DNA of 61,265 bases. Origin: Caryophanales bacterium UBA5603. Lineage in GTDB: Bacteria > Bacillota_I > Bacilli_A > Izemoplasmatales > Hujiaoplasmataceae. The DNA is taken from the NCBI GenBank assembly GCA_002424815.1, contig DILB01000020.1, positions 1 to 61,265 of the forward strand. The letters run 5' to 3'. A program made the position numbers and the translations under genes. Each line of letters opens with the position of its first letter. The stretch's first letter is position 1. Positions 8,084-16,773 of the stretch are shown here, one piece after another. The notes under the pieces are model-generated. The model had not been told where the DNA came from. It saw only the letters and a program-made list of their open reading frames with translations, and did no database searches.

Positions 8084-8538
8084 TATTGACCTGTGCTTCC
8101 AAACCCGCCTGTACGACGTGTCTGAGGAAAGCCATCATCACTACTCAGTAAATATTTGGAAAAGACACCTTGGGCGATTCTTTCACCTTTTTGTATGGTA
8201 ACTGAAGCGTTCCCTAAGTTATAAAGAGAGATTAAAATATGACCTTCATTACTCGGATTGTTATAGTAATCAGCGTCAATGACCCCAACACCATTCGTTA
8301 GTATTAACCCTTTAGTTTGAAATAAAGAACTACGTGAATAAATGTTAAGAACTTCATCGTTCCCCATATACGCTTTTATACCTGTCGGAATAATGGCTAA
8401 ACTATGGGGTTGAATTGTCATGTTTTCTGCGGCCTCAAAATCATATCCTGCGCTTTTTGTTGTTTTTCTTCTTGGAAGATTAATGGATGCTGTTTCATAA
8501 GCGGTCACAACCGCAAAACCTCGTTGCGACATTGACAT
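8083..8538 (-). CDS. dut: dUTP diphosphatase (trimeric dUTPase family)
   Basis: Hydrolyses dUTP to dUMP and pyrophosphate, which keeps uracil out of DNA and supplies dTMP synthesis. The family motifs are visible: SAGYDFEA near residue 29 (motif 1), NIYSRSSLF (motif 2), NGVGVIDADYYNN (motif 3, with its Asp and Tyr), KGERIAQGVF (motif 4) and the C-terminal flexible RRTGGFGSTG (motif 5). The 151 residues are the usual length. Its start shares one base with the stop of the upstream membrane-anchored gene, so the two are translationally coupled. Confidence 0.93.
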   Translation of the reverse strand: MSMSQRGFAVVTAYETASINLPRRKTTKSAGYDFEAAENMTIQPHSLAIIPTGIKAYMGNDEVLNIYSRSSLFQTKGLILTNGVGVIDADYYNNPSNEGHILISLYNLGNASVTIQKGERIAQGVFSKYLLSSDDGFPQTRRTGGFGSTGQ

Positions 8539-9935
8539 TAAAGCTCGATACGTTCAAAGAATTTGAAATCTGCTGTGTAAAAAGCGATAAAATCAGAGCT
8601 AAAGTCAATAAGAATGGCCGTTCCAGCACTGAAACGTCTGACTTTATGAATTTCTTGACGAACATTCGTCTCAAGATCTAGTGCAATAATTTTTAGATTT
8701 TTGTACAAATAGACTGTGCCGTTTGCATAACCAATAATGCGTTCTTTATCTTCTGTTGTATAAAGAATATTTAAAGTTTCTTCAACGACATCATAACTGA
8801 GTAAAACATCCTCAAGGTGAAGACTTTGTTTAGTTTCCATGGTAGCAGAGGTAGCGGTTTTTTCCCATTTATTGCCAATATATACCACGGTTTGACCGTC
8901 GAATGAGAACGGAGTCGCATATTCGAAAAACATTTGTGTTTCAGTTAAATTTTCAAAGTTGTCAGTATAATTGATTTCTCTGTATACTTTTGTTTCAACT
9001 AAAGATTTAAAAATGGAGATATAATATTTGTTAACTTTTTCGGTTCCGACAACTCGATTAAAATTACGAATCCGCGTCAAGAAATCATTTGCGCTCAGGC
9101 GGAAGGATATTTCATTGTCGGTCGTCGCAATAATTTTGTTGCCAGTGGTATTGTCAAAAAGGTCAACTGATTCAACAATCAAAGGATACAAAGCTTTGGT
9201 TGCTGTATCGGTATTGACTGAAGCGAGATAAACAAGCGTTTTGCCTGTAAGTTCAGTAGATTTGTAAATATAAAGAACTTTTGGATTGTTTGGATCGTTC
9301 GTAATTCTACTAAATTTATTCGCAAAAACAATGGGATCAGGTGCATTTAATAAATCGCGTTTGAAAAGTCGGAACGGTGAAACATCATTGTCATCGAGTT
9401 CATCGTCGACTTTAATAACTTCATCGACAACGAGTGATAAATTAATAGCACTGACTGAGTTACAAATATTTTGATTATCCAAACAGCCTTGGAAATATAA
9501 ATAATCGTCATCAGCGACGATGCCTTTAATATAACGAATATTGACGGTTTCAGCAATTTTAGCATGCGTAGTTTTGTCAAGAATGACGATTGTACCATAT
9601 TGATTCGTACCAACGGTACCATAAAAAATCTGGGTTGAATTGACTGCAAGACCGTCAATTTTATCAAGCGCTGTGATGAATTCTCGCGTGGTCCCTGACA
9701 ATTTATAAATACCTCTGCCAGAATCTCCATCTGCAAAATAATACATGTCTTCACCATCAATGGCAACTGAGGTCGCAGTGCCTGAGATTTGCAAATCTTG
9801 ACTGATTGTCACATTAGAAGGTAAGTACAATGGAATGGCTTTAATTAGTGTAATTAACATAAAAATGAAAGCGATTAAGATTATTGCGGTTAAGAATTGC
9901 AATAACCGACTATTTTGAATTCGTTTAATGAGCAT
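8538..9935 (-). CDS. Membrane-anchored protein of unknown function, possible beta-propeller ectodomain
   Basis: I do not recognise a specific family. Residues about 13-36 (LQFLTAIILIAFIFMLITLI) form one N-terminal membrane anchor after a short basic segment, so the other roughly 430 residues should face outside. The ectodomain has recurring short motifs of the type DGEDMYYFADG, STQIFYGTV, DDYLYFQG, DGQTVVYIGN and NGTVYLYKN. Such turn-Tyr-strand repeats are common in beta-propeller and DUF5050-like surface proteins. There are only two Cys (CLDNQNIC), which could form a disulfide. It has a near-consensus promoter and is followed directly by dut, with a one-base overlap. The functional link to dut is unclear and may be only positional. 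Confidence 0.7.
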   Translation of the reverse strand: MLIKRIQNSRLLQFLTAIILIAFIFMLITLIKAIPLYLPSNVTISQDLQISGTATSVAIDGEDMYYFADGDSGRGIYKLSGTTREFITALDKIDGLAVNSTQIFYGTVGTNQYGTIVILDKTTHAKIAETVNIRYIKGIVADDDYLYFQGCLDNQNICNSVSAINLSLVVDEVIKVDDELDDNDVSPFRLFKRDLLNAPDPIVFANKFSRITNDPNNPKVLYIYKSTELTGKTLVYLASVNTDTATKALYPLIVESVDLFDNTTGNKIIATTDNEISFRLSANDFLTRIRNFNRVVGTEKVNKYYISIFKSLVETKVYREINYTDNFENLTETQMFFEYATPFSFDGQTVVYIGNKWEKTATSATMETKQSLHLEDVLLSYDVVEETLNILYTTEDKERIIGYANGTVYLYKNLKIIALDLETNVRQEIHKVRRFSAGTAILIDFSSDFIAFYTADFKFFERIEL

Positions 9936-9973
9936 AAAAAAAACCTCGTTTCTGTAGATAAATGATTGAATGA

Positions 9974-10002
9974 ATTATATCAAAATCAGCTCGTATTGTC
10001 AA
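9974..10002 (-). promoter_or_regulatory. Promoter of the membrane protein-dut operon
   Basis: On the minus strand TTGACA (9997-10002) and TATAAT (9974-9979) are separated by 17 nt, a perfect consensus sigma-A promoter. It lies between the end of the atp operon and the 465-residue gene. Confidence 0.88.
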
Positions 10003-10055
10003 ACCGATTCATGATAATCACCATGAAACATTCTGATTAATTTTTTTGTTTGAAT

Positions 10056-10448
10056 TTATAACTTGCCAGCACCGGTTTGTTTTATCTGTTTCTTTAATTC
10101 GTTTTCAGCCATTGCAAGTTCTAAATTACGTTGTTTATTTGAATCGATTCTGGCTTTTCGAATCTTAAAAAGATTTTCAAAAGCCGACTCTTTCGATTCA
10201 CCGATGTAAGCATCTTGAGCAATAACTGTAATGATATCGTGTTGGTTTTGAACCAACCCATTGACAATCACAACATAATAAGTTAGTTGATCATAAGTCA
10301 TTTTGATGTATCCAGTATCGATGGTAGAAACAATCGGAAGGTGGCCTGAGAGAATCCCGTATTCGCCATTGCTTTCACTGGCAACGACAACGGATGTTAC
10401 TTCTTCATTATAAAGTTCGCCTTCCGGTGTCACAACGATGATTTTCAT
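10056..10448 (-). CDS. atpC: F1Fo ATP synthase epsilon subunit
   Basis: Inhibitory and coupling subunit of the F1 central stalk. The N-terminal beta-sandwich begins KIIVVTPEGELYNEEV and contains the conserved segment NGEYGILSGHLPIVS. A C-terminal helical hairpin follows (FENLFKIRKARIDS onward). At 130 residues it has the usual length. It is the last gene of the atp operon, 12 nt after atpD. Confidence 0.95.
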   Translation of the reverse strand: MKIIVVTPEGELYNEEVTSVVVASESNGEYGILSGHLPIVSTIDTGYIKMTYDQLTYYVVIVNGLVQNQHDIITVIAQDAYIGESKESAFENLFKIRKARIDSNKQRNLELAMAENELKKQIKQTGAGKL

Positions 10449-10459
10449 GTCCTTCCTCC

Positions 10460-11878
10460 TTATTTTTTCTCGAGTCGAGCCGCTTTTTGAATGACTTCAT
10501 CAATACTTCCGACCAATCGGAACGCATCTTCAGGAAAATCATCAAATTTGCCTTCAAGGATTTCTTTGAATCCGCGAACGGTTTCTTTAACAGGGACAAA
10601 ACTTCCCGGTTGTCCAGTGAATTGTTCAGCAACATGGAAGTTTTGAGATAAAAATAAACGGATGCGTCTTGCACGATGCACTAAAAGTTTATCATCATCA
10701 TTTAATTCATCCATACCTAAGATTGCAATAATATCCAACAAATCATTGTATCTTTGTAAAGTCCGTTGAACTTCACGAGCAATTTTATAGTGTTCTTCGC
10801 CCACTATCTCTGGTGTTAAGGCACGACTGGTGGAGGCTAACGGATCGACGGCAGGATAAATGCCTTCTTCAGAAATCTTTCGAGATAAATTCGTTGTGGC
10901 ATCCAAATGCGTAAATGTTGTGGCAGGTGCAGGATCGGTGTAATCGTCTGCAGGAACATAAACCGCTTGAATTGAAGTGATGGATCCGTTTTTTGTAGAA
11001 GTGATACGCTCTTGGAGTTGACCCATATCCGTTGCCAGAGTAGGTTGATAACCAACGGCTGATGGCATCCGACCTAGCATAGCTGAAACTTCAGACCCCG
11101 CTTGAGTAAAACGGAAAATATTGTCGATGAATAATAACACATCTTGATGTTCTTCATCGCGGAAATACTCTGCCATGGTTAATCCAGAAAGACCCACACG
11201 CATTCTGGCTCCCGGCGGTTCATTCATTTGACCAAAGACCATGGCTGTTTTAGAAATGACGCCTGATTCTGTCATTTCAAAATATAAATCGTTGCCTTCT
11301 CTCGTTCTTTCACCTACACCGGCAAAAACTGAGATACCGCCATGTTCTTGGGCAACATTGTTAATTAATTCTTGGATTAAAACGGTTTTACCAACGCCAG
11401 CGCCACCGAAAAGACCAATTTTACCGCCTTTGATATAAGGGGCAAGCAAATCAACAACCTTAATGCCAGTCTCAAGAATTTCAAGTTGAGTGTTTAATTC
11501 ATCTAATTTGGGTGCCAATCGATGAATTGGCATTCTCTTAGATTGTGACAAATCAATCGGTTTTGCATCAATAGGTTCGCCTAAAACATTGAATAGACGT
11601 CCTAATGTCACTTTCCCAACGGGAACAGTAATTGGGAACCCCGTATCAGTGACAGCCATACCGCGGACCAACCCGTCGGTAGAATCCATAGCAATCGTTC
11701 GAACAATTCCATCACCTAAAAACAAAGATACTTCGAGCGTCAAGGTAATCGCAACACCATGGTTTTCTGATGCGTTAATATTGATTTTCAATGCATTGTT
11801 GATGGAAGGCATTCCGTTTTCAAACATGACATCCACAACGGGACCCATGACTTGTATAACTTTACCTATGTTTGGCAT
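10460..11878 (-). CDS. atpD: F1Fo ATP synthase beta subunit
   Basis: Catalytic subunit of F1. The P-loop GLFGGAGVGKTVLIQ lies near residue 155. The catalytic-Glu segment GERTREGNDLYFEM and the Walker B segment DVLLFIDNIFRFTQAGSEVS follow. PSAVGYQPTLATDMG is a further family signature. The 472 residues are typical. It lies between atpG and atpC in the standard order. Confidence 0.98.
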   Translation of the reverse strand: MPNIGKVIQVMGPVVDVMFENGMPSINNALKININASENHGVAITLTLEVSLFLGDGIVRTIAMDSTDGLVRGMAVTDTGFPITVPVGKVTLGRLFNVLGEPIDAKPIDLSQSKRMPIHRLAPKLDELNTQLEILETGIKVVDLLAPYIKGGKIGLFGGAGVGKTVLIQELINNVAQEHGGISVFAGVGERTREGNDLYFEMTESGVISKTAMVFGQMNEPPGARMRVGLSGLTMAEYFRDEEHQDVLLFIDNIFRFTQAGSEVSAMLGRMPSAVGYQPTLATDMGQLQERITSTKNGSITSIQAVYVPADDYTDPAPATTFTHLDATTNLSRKISEEGIYPAVDPLASTSRALTPEIVGEEHYKIAREVQRTLQRYNDLLDIIAILGMDELNDDDKLLVHRARRIRLFLSQNFHVAEQFTGQPGSFVPVKETVRGFKEILEGKFDDFPEDAFRLVGSIDEVIQKAARLEKK

Positions 11879-11887
11879 GTTTTCCTC

Positions 11888-12754
11888 CTAGTTGACCGCA
11901 TTTGCGCCACCGATAATATCTGTTAATTCAATCGTAATCGCATTTTGTCTTGCACGGTTGTAATATAAATTGAGTTTTGAAATGACTTCTTCTGCATTGT
12001 CTGTAGCATTTTTCATCGCAGTCATTCGAGCGGCGTGCTCACTTGTTTTGGCATCCAAAATGATACCGAACAATCGATTTTCGAGATAAATTGGCAACAA
12101 TGAATCAATAACCGCTTGAGGGCTGGGTTCAAAAAGAAATTCAGATACCTTTTTCTCGCGTTTATTGACCAAAGAAGTTATCGGGAGTAGTTCTTCTGTT
12201 GCGATGGTCTGTGTCAAAGTGTTGATGTAATGATTATAAAAAACAACAATCTTATCGACTTTATGATCAAGATAATCTTTGATAAAAGCTCTTGACATCA
12301 CTTGAAAATCGATAAATTCGATTTCATCTCTGGAATTAACCGATTCAGTATTAATCATGGGATACTGATTTCGTTTACAAAATGAAAATCCCTTAAATCC
12401 GATGGTTCCTACGATGAACTCATCGTTTGAAACATGATTTTTTGCAAGATGGGCTTTGAAGGTTTTTAATAGATTGTTATTATATGGACCAGCCAACCCA
12501 CGATCACTCGTAACGAGGATATACCCCGTACGTTTGATTTCTCTGGGAATTAATAATGGATGACTGACTTCAAAATACGTTGATAAGATATCTTCTAACA
12601 CTTGTTTAATTCGCTCGCGAGTTGGTTGAAACGCGCGATTTTGTTTATCTACTTTTCGCAACTTGGAGGCTGAAACCATGTTCATGGCCTTGGTGATTTG
12701 ACTGGTTTTTGCCGTTGCATTGATGCGATTCTTTATTTCACGCATTGAGGACAT
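11888..12754 (-). CDS. atpG: F1Fo ATP synthase gamma subunit
   Basis: Rotor shaft of F1. The two long terminal helices are recognisable: MREIKNRINATAKTSQITKAM at the N-terminus (quoted here as REIKNRINATAKTSQITKAM), and MKNATDNAEEVISKLNLYYN with RARQNAITIELTDIIGGANA at the C-terminus. The central SDRGLAGPYNNNLLK matches the family. Its 288 residues are usual. The start has a strong GGAGGGC Shine-Dalgarno. It lies between atpA and atpD. Confidence 0.97.
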   Translation of the reverse strand: MSSMREIKNRINATAKTSQITKAMNMVSASKLRKVDKQNRAFQPTRERIKQVLEDILSTYFEVSHPLLIPREIKRTGYILVTSDRGLAGPYNNNLLKTFKAHLAKNHVSNDEFIVGTIGFKGFSFCKRNQYPMINTESVNSRDEIEFIDFQVMSRAFIKDYLDHKVDKIVVFYNHYINTLTQTIATEELLPITSLVNKREKKVSEFLFEPSPQAVIDSLLPIYLENRLFGIILDAKTSEHAARMTAMKNATDNAEEVISKLNLYYNRARQNAITIELTDIIGGANAVN

Positions 12755-12785
12755 GCCATAGCCCTCCTCTCTTTATATTAACATC

Positions 12786-14294
12786 TTAAATGAAATCATT
12801 TTGAAAACGTTCAATCGTATTTTTAATTCGATTAAAATCTGGTAACGCTCGAGTCGTACGGATTTCATCAAGAATGGCTTTTCCTTCAGAGTCTGATAAG
12901 AAGAAGCGATGTAATTCGAATTCAAAACGTCTAACATCATCAAGTTTAATCATGTCAAGGTGCCCTTTTGTTAGAGCGAATATGCTGATTGCTTGCAATT
13001 CGAAAGGCAAAGTTTTATGCAAATCTTGTTTCATGATTTCAACAGTTCTTTGTCCTCGTTCAAGTTTGGCTTTTGTTGAATCGTCGAGATCAGAGCCAAA
13101 CTGAGTGAAAGCTTCAAGTTCGCGATAACTTGCTAAGTCTAATCTGAGTGTACCGGAGATTTTTTTGATAGCGCTATATTGTGCAGCCCCACCCACACGC
13201 GAAACTGATAATCCGGCGTTGATAGCTGGGCGAATACCAGAATAGAATAAATTGGATTGTAAAAAAATCTGACCATCAGTAATTGATATGACATTGGTTG
13301 GAATGTAAGCTGATATATCGCCTTCTTGCGTTTCAATAATTGGCAATGCGGTGATTGAACCGCCTCCAAGTTTTTTATTTAGTTTAGCAGCTCGTTCTAA
13401 TAACCGTGAATGCAAGTAGAATACATCGCCAGGAAAAGCTTCTCGTCCCGGAGGACGACGTAATAGCAATGATAATTCACGATAGGCAATGGCGTGCTTT
13501 GTTAAATCATCATAGACAATTAAAACGGGTTTGCCAGCAAACATAAACTCTTCTGCCATAGCAACGCCACTATAGGGTGCAAGATACAATAAAGGCGCTG
13601 GTTCAGAAGCTGAAGCACTGACGACGATGGAATATTTCATTGCATCGTATATTTTTAATGTCTCAACAACATTGAGAACGGTTGACTCTTTTTGACCGAT
13701 TGCAACATAAATGCAGATAACATCCTCATTTTTTTGATTGAGAATTGTGTCAACAGCCAATGCAGTTTTACCTGTTTGTCGATCACCAATAATGAGTTCA
13801 CGTTGACCACGTCCAATTGGAACCAAAGCATCGATAACTTTGATACCTGTTTTCATCGGTTCATTGACCCCTTGACGGTCAATAACACCCATCGCTTTAT
13901 TTTCAATGGGTCTCGTTTTTTTAGTGTGGATCGCTCCAAGACCATCGATAGGTTGTCCTAAAGGATTGACAACTCTGCCAATCAACTCTTCACCGACAGG
14001 AACTTCAAGAATACGACCAGTTGTTTTGACTTCATCGCCTTCTTTAATGGATGTCGAATCATTCAATAGAATAACCCCAACATTGTCTTTCTCTAAATTT
14101 TGAACCATTCCAAAAACACCATTAGGAAAAGTCAAAAGTTCACCGCTCATGGCGTGATCCAAACCAAAAACCAAAGCAATCCCATCACCCACAGAAACGA
14201 CGGTACCTATTTCCTCGGTTTTGATTTGCTTTTCATACTTTAAGATTTGTTCTTTAATCAAAGAACTGATTTCCAAAGGATTAATTTTACTCAT
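12786..14294 (-). CDS. atpA: F1Fo ATP synthase alpha subunit
   Basis: Non-catalytic nucleotide-binding subunit of F1. The P-loop GDRQTGKTALAVDTI lies near residue 170. IYVAIGQKESTV, YDDLTKHAIAYRELSLLLRR and PGREAFPGDVFYLHSRLLER are hallmark segments. The C-terminal helical domain ends FQNDFI. The 502 residues are usual. It lies 12 nt after atpH and 31 nt before atpG. Confidence 0.98.
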   Translation of the reverse strand: MSKINPLEISSLIKEQILKYEKQIKTEEIGTVVSVGDGIALVFGLDHAMSGELLTFPNGVFGMVQNLEKDNVGVILLNDSTSIKEGDEVKTTGRILEVPVGEELIGRVVNPLGQPIDGLGAIHTKKTRPIENKAMGVIDRQGVNEPMKTGIKVIDALVPIGRGQRELIIGDRQTGKTALAVDTILNQKNEDVICIYVAIGQKESTVLNVVETLKIYDAMKYSIVVSASASEPAPLLYLAPYSGVAMAEEFMFAGKPVLIVYDDLTKHAIAYRELSLLLRRPPGREAFPGDVFYLHSRLLERAAKLNKKLGGGSITALPIIETQEGDISAYIPTNVISITDGQIFLQSNLFYSGIRPAINAGLSVSRVGGAAQYSAIKKISGTLRLDLASYRELEAFTQFGSDLDDSTKAKLERGQRTVEIMKQDLHKTLPFELQAISIFALTKGHLDMIKLDDVRRFEFELHRFFLSDSEGKAILDEIRTTRALPDFNRIKNTIERFQNDFI

Positions 14295-14306
14295 TAGCCC
14301 ACCTCG

Positions 14307-14822
14307 TTACTTCTTCAAATGTGTTTTTAAATCATCCAACTGGCGATTAAGGGTTTCATCAACAATATAACCCTCATATTCTAATTTAATTCCAGCGATG
14401 ATGTTTGAATCCATTTGATTGATGATTTTAATCTCGCGTTGATGTTCTTTGGCGAGCTTTTCTTTAAGATTCAGAATTTGATCATTCGTTAACGCATTTT
14501 TTGAATATACTTTTACTTCCAATATTTTTTGACGGTTGTTTAACAACTGAAGATATTCAGTCGCAATTGCTTGTAAAAGATCGAGTCTTCGATTATCAAT
14601 TAAAACGAAGAGTAAATTTTTTACCAAAGTATTTTCGATGGAATGATCAACAACTTGTTTTTTATCATTTTTTGAAATGCCTGGATGAATAAAAAATTTG
14701 AGTGTATTTTCATCCAATGAATCAATAATTTTAGTCCACTCAGATAAAAATGCTTTTTCAGTGTTTTGTTCGCATGCAAGTGAAAAAACCGCCAAGGCAT
14801 ATTGATTGGCAATGTAATTCAT
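14307..14822 (-). CDS. atpH: F1Fo ATP synthase delta subunit
   Basis: Connects the peripheral stalk (b subunits) to the crown of F1. The N-terminal helical domain begins NYIANQYALAVFSLACEQ. The C-terminal region contains NALTNDQILNLKEKLAKEH and DSNIIAGIKLEYEGYIVDETL, the most conserved part of the family. I chose the start at 14822, one base after the atpF stop. The longer open frame would overlap atpF by 59 nt and adds residues unlike the family. The length is 171 residues. Confidence 0.93.
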   Translation of the reverse strand: MNYIANQYALAVFSLACEQNTEKAFLSEWTKIIDSLDENTLKFFIHPGISKNDKKQVVDHSIENTLVKNLLFVLIDNRRLDLLQAIATEYLQLLNNRQKILEVKVYSKNALTNDQILNLKEKLAKEHQREIKIINQMDSNIIAGIKLEYEGYIVDETLNRQLDDLKTHLKK

Positions 14823-14823
14823 A

Positions 14824-15366
14824 TTAATGACCCTGCTCGGCTGGAACAGTTTGAGAGATTCCAACGTAATTAGTAGCATCAATTTCTTTTTCTAAAATTT
14901 TCGTTGCCATCATGACCGCAAGTTCAACTGCCTGATTATTAATTTCAGTTTTAGCTTTTTCGATATCTAATGCTGTTGCTTTCTTAGAATCTTCAGCCAG
15001 TTTTTTTGCTTCAATTTTCGCAGAATGAATAATTTGTGAACGTTCTTCTTCGCCTTGTAATCTTGCGGATTCAAGTACTTGTCGAGCATTCTTACGAAGT
15101 TCTGTATATTCAGCTTCCGTCTTTTCTTTTAAAGCCGATGCTTCAGCATTTGCCTGCTCAGCTGAGACTAGTTCGTTTTGGATGACTTCACGGCGTTTTT
15201 CAAGAAATAATGTAATCTTACTCCAAAAAAACTTTTTAACAATGATGACTAAAATGACTGTCGCAGCTAGTTGGACGACCATGTCGAGCAAACTGACTCC
15301 TAGCGCTGCTTCGATCGCTTCGGTTACAGCGGTCGTGATTCTATCTAGTAAAGGCATCACGAGCAC
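14824..15366 (-). CDS. atpF: F1Fo ATP synthase b subunit
   Basis: Peripheral-stalk subunit. There is one membrane segment at about residues 25-45 (LDMVVQLAATVILVIIVKKFFW), with the conserved Trp-Ser after it. A long charged coiled coil rich in Glu, Lys and Ala follows (KRREVIQNELVSAEQANAEA and beyond). About 20 extra residues precede the membrane segment; they include VTEAIEAALGVSLLD and may form an amphipathic helix. Length 180 residues. Confidence 0.95.
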   Translation of the reverse strand: MLVMPLLDRITTAVTEAIEAALGVSLLDMVVQLAATVILVIIVKKFFWSKITLFLEKRREVIQNELVSAEQANAEASALKEKTEAEYTELRKNARQVLESARLQGEEERSQIIHSAKIEAKKLAEDSKKATALDIEKAKTEINNQAVELAVMMATKILEKEIDATNYVGISQTVPAEQGH

Positions 15367-15395
15367 CTCCTAATGTGTGATTTTATTGCAGTCCA

Positions 15396-15674
15396 TTATT
15401 TGCCTAACAATAAAATGGCAACGAGTAATGAGTATAGCCCAGTCGTTTCGGCAACGGCTTGAGTCACAAGTGTTGTGACTAAGATTTTATTTTGTACTTC
15501 GGGTTGACGGCTAACTGCTTCAGCCGCTTTACCAGCAGCAAATCCTTGTCCTAAAGCCGGACCAAAGCCAGCAATCATTGCGATGCCTGCTCCTAAATAA
15601 GCCATACCGCTGGAAAAATGTTCGTTGTATTCAGTTGCAAAACGGATCACAGTATTAAAGATATTTGAAATCAT
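15396..15674 (-). CDS. atpE: F1Fo ATP synthase c subunit (Na+-type binding site)
   Basis: Hairpin membrane subunit of the rotor ring. Helix 1 contains GFGPALGQGFAAGKA and the polar loop is SRQPE. Helix 2 contains TQAVAETTGLYSL with the ion-carrying Glu76. The residues that coordinate Na+ in the Ilyobacter tartaricus c ring (Gln32, Val63, Glu65, Ser66, Thr67, Tyr70) correspond here, with the same spacing, to Gln43, Val74, Glu76, Thr77, Thr78 and Tyr81. The ring is therefore predicted to carry Na+ rather than only H+. The length is 92 residues, including a roughly 20-residue N-terminal extension. Confidence 0.96.
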   Translation of the reverse strand: MISNIFNTVIRFATEYNEHFSSGMAYLGAGIAMIAGFGPALGQGFAAGKAAEAVSRQPEVQNKILVTTLVTQAVAETTGLYSLLVAILLLGK

Positions 15675-15713
15675 TATTTAAATCCTCCTATGTATGTTAA
15701 TAATCTATCTATT

Positions 15714-16391
15714 TTATGAATCGGATGCCATGGATAAGTTAATCAAAGACAACATAAAAAATACAAATGCTTGAATCAGTCCAAAGAAAATATCAAAGAT
15801 TGCATGAACGAAGACGCCTGCGATAATCCCAGTAAACCAACTGGTTGCAGTGTATACCATCACGGAAATAACCATACCACTCATCAAATTACCAAACAAA
15901 CGCATTCCCATCGTGATGGGGGTTGAAAATTCGCCAATCAAGTTGATTGGTAACATGATAACTGCCAACGGTTTGACATAACCAAGCAATCCATCGAGTT
16001 TTTTAATAATCCCTTGATACTTCATCTCACTAAATTTAATTAAAAAGAAAGTAATAATTGAAAGCGTCATAGCCACACCTAAATTAGCAAGTGGGGGTTT
16101 TAGACCAAAGAGGGATATGGTGTTTCCAACTGCTAAAAACATGAGAATCGAAAAAAGATAAGGTCCAAATAATTTGAAGCGACTACCCGGTAAATGTTCC
16201 CGAATAAAATTGTTAAATGTTTCAACAACCATAATCCAAAAAAACAAGAATCCTTTAGGCATTGTTTTCGGATTAAGTTTGTCAATTCTCGTTCCAACAA
16301 GGATAAAAATGATTGAAAGAACTGTAACAACAATTATCGTTGAGACAACATTTGGTGATAGTGGTGCAAACAGTTTAAACTCAAGACCCAT
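15714..16391 (-). CDS. atpB: F1Fo ATP synthase a subunit
   Basis: Stator channel subunit in the membrane. About five to six hydrophobic segments are visible. The conserved helix INLIGEFSTPITMGMRLFGN carries the essential Arg of the ion path (MGMRLFGN). The C-terminal helix AIFDIFFGLIQAFVFFMLSL is also typical. I chose the start at 16391 (MGLEFKLFAPLS), 6 nt after GGCGGGTG; upstream alternatives overlap the preceding gene slightly more. The length is 225 residues. Confidence 0.95.
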   Translation of the reverse strand: MGLEFKLFAPLSPNVVSTIIVVTVLSIIFILVGTRIDKLNPKTMPKGFLFFWIMVVETFNNFIREHLPGSRFKLFGPYLFSILMFLAVGNTISLFGLKPPLANLGVAMTLSIITFFLIKFSEMKYQGIIKKLDGLLGYVKPLAVIMLPINLIGEFSTPITMGMRLFGNLMSGMVISVMVYTATSWFTGIIAGVFVHAIFDIFFGLIQAFVFFMLSLINLSMASDS

Positions 16392-16773
16392 CCGCATCAC
16401 CCGCCTTTTTTAGCGAAACGATTAATGTTATTGCGAGTAAGACCAGTCGATAAGAAAGAACGCCAAATGCAACATAATAAACATTCCACTCTGGGTTGTT
16501 CGCAGTAAAATATAAAATCACAGCGTAAACAATCATTTTAGCAAAGTAAAGCCAAATTGTTTTACTTCGAATGGTCTGAGGAGTAAATTCAAACGCTTGC
16601 TTCATGATTCGATATTGCAATGAATTCATCATTAAGCCCGTAAAAGTCCCTAGAATAAAACTTAATACATCATCCCAGCTTTGCGTTATCATGAAAATAA
16701 CGAATGCCACCAAGGCTGCATAAGGCCATGAAAAAAGAAATGTTTTTTCAATGATGTTTGTCTTCTTTTCCAT
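16381..16773 (-). CDS. ATP synthase I-like small membrane protein
   Basis: Four hydrophobic segments fill most of the 130 residues (for example PYAALVAFVIFMI, FILGTFTGLMMNSLQYRIM, LYFAKMIVYAVILYF and SYRLVLLAITLIV). The position directly before atpB is that of the AtpI/UncI proteins, which aid c-ring assembly or Mg2+/Ca2+ supply in other bacteria. Sequence similarity is loose, so the name rests mainly on place, size and topology. The start at 16773 follows GGAGGTGACACCG; the frame also stays open from an upstream GTG. Confidence 0.7.
   Translation of the reverse strand: MEKKTNIIEKTFLFSWPYAALVAFVIFMITQSWDDVLSFILGTFTGLMMNSLQYRIMKQAFEFTPQTIRSKTIWLYFAKMIVYAVILYFTANNPEWNVYYVAFGVLSYRLVLLAITLIVSLKKAGDADGS

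Noticed and set aside
10003..10055. Intrinsic terminator after atpC
   Set aside because: TTCATG/CATGAA can form a short helix, but no T run follows on the minus strand, so I do not list it as a terminator.
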